From assembly GCA_029247685.1 (NCBI GenBank), contig JAQWKT010000069.1:1-36898 (forward strand): a stretch of DNA of 36,898 bases, written 5' to 3'. The stretch's first letter is position 1. Every line of letters begins with the position of its first letter. Shown piece by piece: positions 26,156 through 34,817 of the stretch. This DNA is from Crocinitomicaceae bacterium (GTDB lineage Bacteria; Bacteroidota; Bacteroidia; Flavobacteriales_D; Crocinitomicaceae). Position numbers and translations under genes: made by a program. The notes beneath the pieces are model-generated. The model was given only the letters and a program-made list of their open reading frames with translations. It did not search any database and was not told the DNA's origin.

Positions 26156-29100
26156 ATGAAAAATCAATACTTGTTAGCCAGCAAAGCTTCTTTTGCTAAA
26201 ATAAAATCATGGACCAAACTCACAGCATTTATGACAATGCTGTTTTTTGTTTCATTTACAATAAATTCTCAATGTGAGAACACTTCTTTATACCCTAGTG
26301 CTCCAACTGTTGCACCAACTACTGGATCTGCAACTATTTCTACTTGCAACTACTTATCCGAATATAGTACCATTTCTGGTGTGGCAGCGGGAACTGCATA
26401 TATTTGTGATATAACCATGACGGGTGCTTCCACTGGTTATGTAACCATTAGAGATGCAGCTAACAGTCCTGTTGCTCACGGACCTGCCCCACTTAGCTGG
26501 GTTTCTGGTGCCGCTGGAGATTATACTGCGCATTGGAATGTTGATGCGTTGTGCGCTACTGCTACTGGTTGTCATACTACTTCAATTACTTATGTTGGAA
26601 CTGGATGTACAAATACTGCTTTATACCCTACTTCTCCAATTGTTGCACCTACTTCAGGAACTGCAACAATATCTACGTGTAATTATTTGTCTGAATATAG
26701 TGGTCTAAATTCTGTAGTTGGAGGAACAACTTATACTTTAAACATAACAAATGCGGGTGCGACTATGGGATACATTACAGTTAGATCTGGAACTTCTGGA
26801 GGACCCTTAGTTGCCTTAGGAAATGCACCATTAACCTTTACTGCTCCTGCTTCAGGAACTTATTACGCGCATTGGAACGTTGATTCAGCTTGTGCAACGG
26901 CAACAGGTTGTCATGTAACAACGATGGAGTTTATTAATTCTGGTGGTGCGCAATGTAATGGTTTACCAAGTGCGGGATCTGCATCTGGACCAACAACTGC
27001 AGTTTGTGCTGGATTTACAGTTGATGCTTCGGGAGCATCTACAGAGTTGGGAGTGGATTATCAATGGCAATCTTCTACTAATTTAACAGCGTGGGCCGAT
27101 ATAGCTGGAGCAACTGATACTTCCTACACTGGTACGCAAACGGTTGATACTTATTATAGAATGAGAGTAGTTTGTTCTAACTCAAACGATACATCATACA
27201 CAAACGATTGGTTTATTGTTATGGGGTCTGCTTCAACCTTGCCGTTTTTTGAAGATTTGGAAACCTTAACACCAGTAACAGCAATGACAACTACTGCGAA
27301 TTGTTGGACTTCAGATCCTGGTGGAGCAACAAATTTATTTGATTGGAATATTGATGGAGCTGGTTCAACGCCTTCTTCCAATACTGGTCCAACCGCTGCA
27401 TATTCAGGAACTAATTACTTCTATACGGAAGCAAGTTATGGAGGAGTTACCTCTTTGGCTGATTTGTATTCACCTGTTATAGACCTTGGGGCAACCCCAA
27501 CAACTGGCATGGAACTTAAGTTTTTCTATCACATGTTTGGAGCAACAATGGGAGATTTGTTTGTTCAAGTTAATGATGGTTCTGGTTGGACAACTTTAGA
27601 TAGTTTAATGGGGCAACAACAAACATCTGCTACCGCTCCATGGGAACAAAGAATTGTAGATATTTCTAGTTATTCAGGAAATATTCAAGTTAGATTTAGA
27701 GCAGATAAAGGAACTTCTTTTACAGGAGATATTTGTTTAGATGATATTGCTATAGAAATAGATACTTGTGCTTATCATCAAGTTGCAACAACTGCTGGTA
27801 CTTCAAGTGTTTGTGAGGGAGATTCAATAATAATGGTTGCTAGTGGTACGGGTACTTCGTCTTATTTATGGTCTTCATTAAATGATTCAAATTATGTTTA
27901 TACAGGACAAACTGCAGTTGCAATTGCAGGATCATCAAACGAAACGTTCTATGTTACAGTGCTTGATTCGGCGGGTTGTTCGGCAACAGACAGCATCTCT
28001 ATAGGAGTTACTCCAATCGCAACCGCTACCATTTACTTAAGCACAATAGATAGTGTGGTTGTAAATAGTCAAACATATAATCAAACAGGAACATATAACC
28101 AGACACTTCAGAGTGCTGCTGGTTGTGATAGCCTTTTGACAATCAATGTTTTAATTACTTGTGTTTCAAATGTGAATGCAGGAGCTGATCAAGCAATTTG
28201 CGAGGGAGACAGTGTTACTTTAACAGCAACTGCATCAGGAGGAGTATTGACCCAAATTTCTTGGTCAAATGGTGCTTCCACAAATTCTATTACTCTTTCT
28301 CCAACAGCAACCACAAGTTACATAGTTACTGGTGTTGATTCACTAAATTGTACTTCATCTGATACGGTTGATGTCGTTGTTAATACACTTCCATTTGTTA
28401 ACGCTGGATTAGACAGTTCATTCTGTGCAGGTGACTCACTACAATTAAGTGCAACCGCTTATGGAACAGGGAATAGTGGTACTGGTTCTGCTACTGTACC
28501 TGCTCATAGCACACCGTATACTGGACTTGCAAGAGGGTATTATTTTACTGCACCGGTTAACTTTCAAATTACTGAAATTTCCGTTCCTACCGAAGCAAGT
28601 ACTGGAGCAATGTCTTTTGCTGTTGTTAAATCGACAAGTGGTTTGTTTACAACCTTTGATCAGTTAGCGTATGAAACAAATATAAATGGACTTACCTATA
28701 CATTGCCAACTCCAATTAATGTTGTGGCAGGTGAGACTATTGGTATTTTAGGTCAACGTGGAACAAATGCAAATTCATACACTACAGCTAGTTCAACTCA
28801 TACTATTCTTATAAATGGTCAAACAACAGGTATCAATAGATTTGGAATGCAGAGTGAGCTACCTATAACTTCTCCGCAAGCTTATGGCTCCGTTATTACA
28901 GCTGTTTCAGGAAACTGTGGAAGAGTTAATTTTTCCTATACTACTGGAGCTCCAATAGCAACTACGACTTGGAGTCCTTCAGCAGGCTTAAGTGATAGTT
29001 CGATAACCAATCCAATGTGTACAGCTTCGGCAACGACAACTTACACGCTGACTGTAGTTGATTCAAATGGCTGTAGCGCTAATGACGATGTTGTTATAGT

Positions 29101-31144
29101 GGTTAATGCCTCTTCAACCGTAGATGCTGGCCTTGATCAAACACTTTGTCAAGGAGACACGGTGACTCTAACGGCTACTGCAACACCTTCTTCTGCTTCT
29201 TATACTTGGTCTAATGGGGCAACAGGAGCGCAAAATGTTTTTGTTGCAAGCTCTACAACGACATATACTGTAACTGTTGTTGACTCTGGATATTGTAGTT
29301 CAATAGACGATGTTATAGTAACGGTTAATCCTGTTGACACAACTATTTCTTCTGCAACAGGTAACGATTCGGTTGTAGTTAATGGACAGGTATATACACA
29401 AAGTGGAACATATTACCAAACAGTGGCTTCCGCTCTAGGATGCGACAGTGTTCTTCAAATTGGAGTTGTGGTTAGTTGTAGTTCAAATATTTTGACAAGT
29501 GGAAATGACACCATTTGTGAAGGAGGAGCATCTGTAATTAACACATCAGGTGGATTATTTTCTTCTTACAGTTGGTCCAATGGACAAACATCAGCTATAA
29601 TTACGGTGACACCAACTGCAACTACAACTTATATTGTTACAGCAATAGATAGTTCTGGATGTACTTCGGTAGATACTGCGATAGTTACGGTTAATCCAAA
29701 TCCAGTAGTAGATGCAGGAATGGACCTACAGCTTTGTGGTCAAAATCCTTCCGATACAATTCATGCTAGTGTTGTTGGAGGAACATCTCCTTCAGGAAAA
29801 GTGTTAATAACTGAATTAGATCCAGGAGGCCCTGATTTTGTTGAGATTCAAAATGTTGGGGATCTTCCAGTAGATGTTACAGGTTGGAAGCTAATAACAA
29901 ATGCTAACTATAACACTTGGACAATTAATACAATTGAACAAACTCTAAGTGGGGCAATGAATCCAGGAGATCTTATCTATTTCACTGATGATACTCAGGA
30001 TAACTATTGGGGGAATAATTTAATGTATAACCCTGGTGCTGGACCAACTTTTACAAACTTCCTACTTTTACTAGATGCCTCAGGAAATGTGATGGATTTT
30101 TATTGTTCAGGATATGATTCATCTATGATTTCTAGTGGTGTAATTACTTGTTCTGCTGGTTCTTATAATGTTTCAAATATGTGGAATGGAGCTGGTTATG
30201 ATGGGATTCCTTCAGCAACCCAAAGTAACAGTAGAAAAGATAACGGCCAGGTAGATACCGATTCAGGTTTAGATTGGGAAGTTATTACATCCTCTAAAGA
30301 TGTAACAAATGCAGGTCTCTCTCTTCCTTGGAATGCTGCTCCTCTCTACACTTATCTTTGGTCTCCATCTGCAGGTTTAGACACAAATAACGTTTTAACA
30401 CCAGAGTGTTCTGTAACTACTTCATCGACATATACATTAACTGTTACAGATGCGAATGGATGTTCTGGTTCAGATGCGGTAAATGTAACATATGGTGATT
30501 TGTCGGTAAATGCTGGTCCAGATCTAACTATTTGTGAAGGCGATACGGTTAACCTATCAGTTAGTGGAGATAGCACGAATACCTTCTCATGGATTTCTTA
30601 CCCAACAGGTGGTGGTACTCCAAATACATGGGGAACACAACAAATATCAGACACTCCAAATGACGATGTATTCTATTCTGTAAATGTATCAGATGCGAAT
30701 GGATGTTATGGTTGGGATACAGTGAATGTTGTAGTGAATGATGTTACCAATGGCACTACATCAGCAACAGGAGTAGATTCAGTGGTTGTTAATGGACAGG
30801 TTTATACACAAACCGGTACTTACACACAAACATTAACGAATGCTGCTGGTTGTGATAGTATCTTGACAGTATCTGTAGAATTAACCTTTACTGGTATTGG
30901 TGACGAAACAATTGGTTTTGTTAATGTGTATCCAAACCCAACTAGAGGAAGTGTTCGCATCACTGGATTAGAAAATCTATCTGGAGTTGTTGATATTCGA
31001 ATTGTGGATAATCGTGGAAGACTTATTCATCAGCTAGATGTCAAAGACACTGAAGTAGATTTATCATCGGTTACGCCAGGCGTTTATTACTTAAAAATAA
31101 GTCACGCTGAAGGTGTAGGTCGAATTAAACTAGTGAAGAATTAG
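26156..31144 (+). CDS. Giant T9SS-secreted mosaic surface protein (adhesin-like)
   Basis: A 1662-residue protein with no enzymatic motif seen. A long signal region (hydrophobic at about 20-36, ending INSQ) precedes two tandem ~111-residue repeats from Cys40 and Cys151 (CNYLSEYS...HWNVD...CATATGCH). Then come an Ig-like segment, a MAM-like domain (about 361-540, with FFYHMFGATMGDLF and GDICLDD) and a series of Ig-like/CHU_C-type domains (C-x-GDS..T..A pattern). Two of these are split by insertions: a domain with RGYYFTAPVNF (about 777-935) and a lamin-tail-like domain (from about 1214, VLITELDPGGPDFVEIQN). Three GCDS modules and a type A T9SS sorting domain (VYPNPTRGSVRI, from 1588) are present. 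A role in adhesion or matrix binding is likely but inferred. Terminators stand on both sides, so it is probably monocistronic. Confidence 0.9.
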   Translation: MKNQYLLASKASFAKIKSWTKLTAFMTMLFFVSFTINSQCENTSLYPSAPTVAPTTGSATISTCNYLSEYSTISGVAAGTAYICDITMTGASTGYVTIRDAANSPVAHGPAPLSWVSGAAGDYTAHWNVDALCATATGCHTTSITYVGTGCTNTALYPTSPIVAPTSGTATISTCNYLSEYSGLNSVVGGTTYTLNITNAGATMGYITVRSGTSGGPLVALGNAPLTFTAPASGTYYAHWNVDSACATATGCHVTTMEFINSGGAQCNGLPSAGSASGPTTAVCAGFTVDASGASTELGVDYQWQSSTNLTAWADIAGATDTSYTGTQTVDTYYRMRVVCSNSNDTSYTNDWFIVMGSASTLPFFEDLETLTPVTAMTTTANCWTSDPGGATNLFDWNIDGAGSTPSSNTGPTAAYSGTNYFYTEASYGGVTSLADLYSPVIDLGATPTTGMELKFFYHMFGATMGDLFVQVNDGSGWTTLDSLMGQQQTSATAPWEQRIVDISSYSGNIQVRFRADKGTSFTGDICLDDIAIEIDTCAYHQVATTAGTSSVCEGDSIIMVASGTGTSSYLWSSLNDSNYVYTGQTAVAIAGSSNETFYVTVLDSAGCSATDSISIGVTPIATATIYLSTIDSVVVNSQTYNQTGTYNQTLQSAAGCDSLLTINVLITCVSNVNAGADQAICEGDSVTLTATASGGVLTQISWSNGASTNSITLSPTATTSYIVTGVDSLNCTSSDTVDVVVNTLPFVNAGLDSSFCAGDSLQLSATAYGTGNSGTGSATVPAHSTPYTGLARGYYFTAPVNFQITEISVPTEASTGAMSFAVVKSTSGLFTTFDQLAYETNINGLTYTLPTPINVVAGETIGILGQRGTNANSYTTASSTHTILINGQTTGINRFGMQSELPITSPQAYGSVITAVSGNCGRVNFSYTTGAPIATTTWSPSAGLSDSSITNPMCTASATTTYTLTVVDSNGCSANDDVVIVVNASSTVDAGLDQTLCQGDTVTLTATATPSSASYTWSNGATGAQNVFVASSTTTYTVTVVDSGYCSSIDDVIVTVNPVDTTISSATGNDSVVVNGQVYTQSGTYYQTVASALGCDSVLQIGVVVSCSSNILTSGNDTICEGGASVINTSGGLFSSYSWSNGQTSAIITVTPTATTTYIVTAIDSSGCTSVDTAIVTVNPNPVVDAGMDLQLCGQNPSDTIHASVVGGTSPSGKVLITELDPGGPDFVEIQNVGDLPVDVTGWKLITNANYNTWTINTIEQTLSGAMNPGDLIYFTDDTQDNYWGNNLMYNPGAGPTFTNFLLLLDASGNVMDFYCSGYDSSMISSGVITCSAGSYNVSNMWNGAGYDGIPSATQSNSRKDNGQVDTDSGLDWEVITSSKDVTNAGLSLPWNAAPLYTYLWSPSAGLDTNNVLTPECSVTTSSTYTLTVTDANGCSGSDAVNVTYGDLSVNAGPDLTICEGDTVNLSVSGDSTNTFSWISYPTGGGTPNTWGTQQISDTPNDDVFYSVNVSDANGCYGWDTVNVVVNDVTNGTTSATGVDSVVVNGQVYTQTGTYTQTLTNAAGCDSILTVSVELTFTGIGDETIGFVNVYPNPTRGSVRITGLENLSGVVDIRIVDNRGRLIHQLDVKDTEVDLSSVTPGVYYLKISHAEGVGRIKLVKN
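26273..26944 (+). repeat. Two tandem ~111-residue repeats at the N-terminus
   Basis: Unit 1 runs from Cys40 and unit 2 from Cys151. Shared blocks are LYP-x-x-P-x-VAPT, ATISTCNYLSEYS, a Gly-rich middle and AHWNVD-x-x-CATATGCH. Each unit has four or more Cys at matching places, suggesting conserved disulfides. The N-terminal position in the mature protein suggests an exposed binding domain. Confidence 0.85.
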
Positions 31145-31165
31145 TCTTACAAAAACCAAAACATT

Positions 31166-31192
31166 AAAAGGGGGCTTTTGCCCCCTTTTTTT
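31166..31192 (+). terminator. Rho-independent terminator after the 1662-aa cargo gene
   Basis: A perfect 10-base stem pairs AAAAGGGGGC (31166-31175) with GCCCCCTTTT (31180-31189), with a TTTT loop and a T run through 31192. The remaining ~130 bases to 31321 are AT-rich and contain the next promoter. Confidence 0.93.
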
Positions 31193-31294
31193 ATTTAACG
31201 ATTCCGAACTTTTTTTATTTTTATTTGTCTATAAAATATATGTCGATTTAATACAATCGTAATATTTGTGTTAAATACGTATTAATTTATCTGT

Positions 31295-31302
31295 TATATT
31301 TG
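31295..31302 (+). promoter_or_regulatory. -7 promoter element for the 1131-aa cargo gene
   Basis: TATATTTG matches TAnnTTTG exactly, 19 bases before the ATG. TTTG at 31265-31268 is a possible -33 element, but the 26-base spacing is longer than usual. Confidence 0.48.
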
Positions 31303-31321
31303 GCAAAGCAAAAACTAAATC

Positions 31322-34300
31322 ATGAAAACACCATTACTATTATTCGTCCTTTTATTTTCTTTTTCCACTTCTTTTTCTCAAATAAACTATTCTGAAAATT
31401 GGGATTCTGGAACAAACATCAATGGGTGGACTACTCAAAATTCTACTGGAAACTGGGATGTTTCGTCTACGGATCCTTGTCAAGGTAATTCTCCAAGAAA
31501 AAATATTTTCCATACGGCAAGTCAAGGCGATTTTGTTTCGCCAAACCTTGGTACAGCAACAGGAGGTATCATTACTTTGGATTATGATTATAAAGTGATT
31601 GATTGGTCTGGAGCTACTGCAACTCCTGCAACTTTTGGATCGATTACGGTATCTTATTCAAATAGTAGTTCAGGTCCCTGGCTTGCTTTTGATTCAGTAA
31701 CTCTATCTAATCATATTCCTTCCTCAAGTTGTGCAAGTAGGTCGGGTTCATTTAATCCCCCTCCTGGAGATGTATACGTGAAATTTGAATGTGTTCATGC
31801 TTCTGGAGATTATTACATATACTTTGATGAAGTTACAGCTACTGAAAGTGCACCCGGAGCATGTAATGGCATGCCAAGCCCTGGAGGTTCTTTATCGAAC
31901 ACCTCTAATGTTTGTCCTGCTGATACGATTTCATTAAATAATATTGGAGCGACTTATCTAGGTGGAATTATAACACAATGGCAGTCTTCAAATAATAACA
32001 CGTCTTGGTCAAACATGTCTGGCGCTACTACAGCAAATTACCAATTGACTCAAAATTTAAATACTTATTATCGCTACATGGTTGTTTGTTCAAATACTGG
32101 GGATACCGCTTATTCCAATTCGGTATACGTTACAATGAATCCAATTGATAGTTGTTATTGCGTTCCAAACACTGGGCAAGGATGTGACGATGGAGATGTG
32201 GTTGCTCGCATTATATTAAATACGCTCGATAACAACTCAGGAAATGGATGTCCTTCTGGAACCCTTGGTTATTCGGATTATACAGGAGACACTTCATTAA
32301 CAACCACATTGCTTCCAAGTAATACTTATGGTTGCACCATTTTTGCTGGGGAGTATAGCGAAGGATATGCCGTTTGGATTGATTATAATGACGATGGTTT
32401 TTTTGATAATTCCACAGAGAGGGTAGGGTATTCCAACGGACAAATTCAAGGAAGTGGGGATCCAAATGTGATTGGAGATTCTGCAACATTTCCTGTGGTT
32501 TTATCTTGTAACCCACCTGCTGGAGTTCATCGTTTGAGAGTTAGAGCAATGTGGGGAGTTAATGGAATAAATGTTACTCCATGTGATGCGAATACATATG
32601 GAGAAACCGAGGATTATTTAATTACCATAGGTGCTCCACCTGCTTGTCCATCGCCTGGTCTTATGTTTGTCGAATCTACTTCTTCTAATTCGGCTCAATT
32701 CAAATTGCCGTTATCGTGTTCTAATGCAACTATTTTTGATTTAGAATACGATACTTTAGGTTTTGTCTTTGGTACAGGAACTCAGCTTTTGGCCCAAACT
32801 CCGGTTATCGTGAATGATACCGCCACGTTTACAATAACTGGTCTTTCACCCAGTACCACTTATTCTATTTATTATAAAGCAATTTGTGACTCGGTAAATT
32901 CTAGCGCTTGGTCTAGCAATATTGATTTCACAACATTGTGTGCTGCATCATCTGCTCCATATTGGATAGACAGTGTGGATGCACATACTCCGAGTACTTC
33001 ATTTACTAACTCTCTTTGTTGGACAGCAAGTGCTTCTTCAAGTTATGATTGGAACATTGAAGGTTCTGGTGGATCTACTCCTTCTAATAACACAGGTCCA
33101 TCTTCATCTTACAGTGGGGATAACTACTTTTATACTGAAGCATCTCAAAGTGCAGTTGGTGCAGAAGCGACACTTACTTCTCCTCCTTTAAATTTAACTG
33201 CATCCTCGCCAAGATTGGAGTTTTATTACCACATGTTTGGAACTGCGATGGGAGATTTGTTTGTTGAAATAGGAAATGGATCTTCTTGGGTAGCAGTAGA
33301 TAGTTTAATCGCTGACCAACATTTAGATGCAGATGATCCTTGGCTTTTACGTTCGATTGATTTGAGTAGTTTTTCAGGAATCATTCAAGTTCGTTTTAGA
33401 GCGGTTTCTGGTGGGTCTTATCAAGGCGATATTTGTTTAGATGACATCGTTATTAATTATTGCCTATCAAATGCCATTGATGCTGGTTCAGACTTAGTTG
33501 TTTGTAAAGGCGATACCGTTACACTTAATGCTTCAGGAGGAACTTCTTACACCTGGAGCAATGGCGTTTCCAATGGTCAAGACGTTCAAATTTATTCTTC
33601 AGAGCAACTAATTGTTACCGGAATAGATAGTTTGGGTTGTTCGGGAACCGATACTATTTCTATTGAGGTTAATAATCCATCTGTTTATGCTGGAGAAGAC
33701 CAAAGTTCATGCGATGGAGATACCTTGACTTTAACAGCGGAAGGAGGAGTTGATTTTGTGGGACCTGTTGATAATTCTTTTGGAGGTGGAGATTACTTTC
33801 AGAGTGGGGCAAGGTTTCTATATTTTGATGTTCTTCAAGACCTTACGATTAAATCCGTATGGGTAGATGCAGATGGACAAGGAACTAGAACGATTGAATT
33901 AAGAGATGATAACGGGACTGTATTACAGGATACGATTATTGATATACCAGATGGTCCAAGTCGAGTGATTTTAAATTTTGCGGTAACTGCTGGAACAGAT
34001 TATCAACTTGGTGTTGAAAATGGTTCTACTCCAGATTTATATAGAAACAACGACAATGTGAATTTTCCATATAAAATTCCTGGAGTAATATCGATTACTC
34101 AAAGCAATGCACAGGGAGCAGGGGACTTTTATTATTTCTTTTACGATTGGGAGGTGCAGCTTGCAAATTGTTGCCAAGGAACCTCTTATATTTGGAGTAA
34201 TGGCGTGGTCAATAACCAAGCATTTGTTCCAACCGTTTCTGGAGAATATGTTTTAACGGCGATTGATTCTATCGGTTGTAAAGGCTTTGACACGCTTAAT

Positions 34301-34717
34301 GTAACAATAGGGGCAAACACTTCTAGTGTCTTAAATGAAGCGGTTTTAGATTCTTTAGTTTTAAATGGCCAAACCTATACCCAAACAGGAACTTATACGC
34401 AGGTATTAACCAATGCTGCCGGATGCGACAGTACGATCACTTTAAATCTAACCATTTCTGCTGTCGGCTTAACAGATGCTCAATTATCCAATTTAAGTAT
34501 TCATCCAAATCCAACCAATCACTCTATTGAAATATCTGGATTAGATGCGATCAATGAAATTGAATCGATTTCTTTAGTCGATAGTCGAGGTGTTATTGTG
34601 AAACGTTTGCCTCAAAATAAAAACACATTGAATTTATCGAGTTTATCTAATGGCGTTTATTTCTTAAGAATAAACAGCTCAATTGGAAATCGAACGATGA
34701 AGATCATTAAACGATAA
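31322..34717 (+). CDS. T9SS-secreted mosaic surface protein with GEVED and MAM-like domains
   Basis: An 1131-residue protein. After the signal peptide (KTPLLLFVLLFSFSTSFSQ) comes a beta-sandwich domain (about 22-180, ending in a DEV site like carbohydrate-binding folds), then an Ig-like segment. A GEVED domain (about 342-436; WIDYNDDGFFDNS, RAMWGV, YGETEDYLITIG), a fibronectin III-like domain (about 440-540) and a MAM-like domain (about 546-715; FYYHMFGTAMGDLF, GDICLDDI) follow. Next are an Ig-like domain (CKGDTVTLNASGG), a second one from Cys797 split by the recurring ~134-residue module (812-945), a GCDS module and a type A T9SS sorting domain (HPNPTNHSIEI, from about 1053). No catalytic residues are recognised. 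Adhesion or substrate binding is likely. It shares most modules with the two preceding genes. Confidence 0.9.
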   Translation: MKTPLLLFVLLFSFSTSFSQINYSENWDSGTNINGWTTQNSTGNWDVSSTDPCQGNSPRKNIFHTASQGDFVSPNLGTATGGIITLDYDYKVIDWSGATATPATFGSITVSYSNSSSGPWLAFDSVTLSNHIPSSSCASRSGSFNPPPGDVYVKFECVHASGDYYIYFDEVTATESAPGACNGMPSPGGSLSNTSNVCPADTISLNNIGATYLGGIITQWQSSNNNTSWSNMSGATTANYQLTQNLNTYYRYMVVCSNTGDTAYSNSVYVTMNPIDSCYCVPNTGQGCDDGDVVARIILNTLDNNSGNGCPSGTLGYSDYTGDTSLTTTLLPSNTYGCTIFAGEYSEGYAVWIDYNDDGFFDNSTERVGYSNGQIQGSGDPNVIGDSATFPVVLSCNPPAGVHRLRVRAMWGVNGINVTPCDANTYGETEDYLITIGAPPACPSPGLMFVESTSSNSAQFKLPLSCSNATIFDLEYDTLGFVFGTGTQLLAQTPVIVNDTATFTITGLSPSTTYSIYYKAICDSVNSSAWSSNIDFTTLCAASSAPYWIDSVDAHTPSTSFTNSLCWTASASSSYDWNIEGSGGSTPSNNTGPSSSYSGDNYFYTEASQSAVGAEATLTSPPLNLTASSPRLEFYYHMFGTAMGDLFVEIGNGSSWVAVDSLIADQHLDADDPWLLRSIDLSSFSGIIQVRFRAVSGGSYQGDICLDDIVINYCLSNAIDAGSDLVVCKGDTVTLNASGGTSYTWSNGVSNGQDVQIYSSEQLIVTGIDSLGCSGTDTISIEVNNPSVYAGEDQSSCDGDTLTLTAEGGVDFVGPVDNSFGGGDYFQSGARFLYFDVLQDLTIKSVWVDADGQGTRTIELRDDNGTVLQDTIIDIPDGPSRVILNFAVTAGTDYQLGVENGSTPDLYRNNDNVNFPYKIPGVISITQSNAQGAGDFYYFFYDWEVQLANCCQGTSYIWSNGVVNNQAFVPTVSGEYVLTAIDSIGCKGFDTLNVTIGANTSSVLNEAVLDSLVLNGQTYTQTGTYTQVLTNAAGCDSTITLNLTISAVGLTDAQLSNLSIHPNPTNHSIEISGLDAINEIESISLVDSRGVIVKRLPQNKNTLNLSSLSNGVYFLRINSSIGNRTMKIIKR
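33755..34156 (+). repeat. Recurring ~134-residue beta module, copy 3
   Basis: Residues 812-945 of the 1131-aa protein. Markers are FVGPVDNS, KSVWVDADG, RTIELRDDNGTVLQ, GTDYQLGV, PDLYRNN and FFYDWEV. Here it interrupts an Ig-like domain between its first strand (CDGDTLTLTAEGG) and SYIWSNGVVNNQ, a different point from copies 1 and 2. Confidence 0.8.
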
Positions 34718-34736
34718 TCGCTTTTACAGTGTTTAT

Positions 34737-34766
34737 AAAAGAGCATCATTTTGATGCTCTTTTTTT
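34737..34766 (+). terminator. Rho-independent terminator after the 1131-aa cargo gene
   Basis: A perfect 12-base stem pairs AAAAGAGCATCA (34737-34748) with TGATGCTCTTTT (34752-34763), with a 3-base loop and a T run to 34766. It separates the T9SS cargo genes from the carboxypeptidase gene. Confidence 0.93.
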
Positions 34767-34817
34767 GTTTTGTTTTTCTTACATTTAAATGCTTGCTGAA
34801 TTTTTAAAAATGCATTA

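Noticed and set aside
26273-31144. CRISPR-like or mobile-element explanation for the repeats
   Set aside because: The repeats are in-frame protein modules of 40-135 codons with diverged DNA, not short identical repeats with spacers. No transposase or terminal inverted repeat was found.
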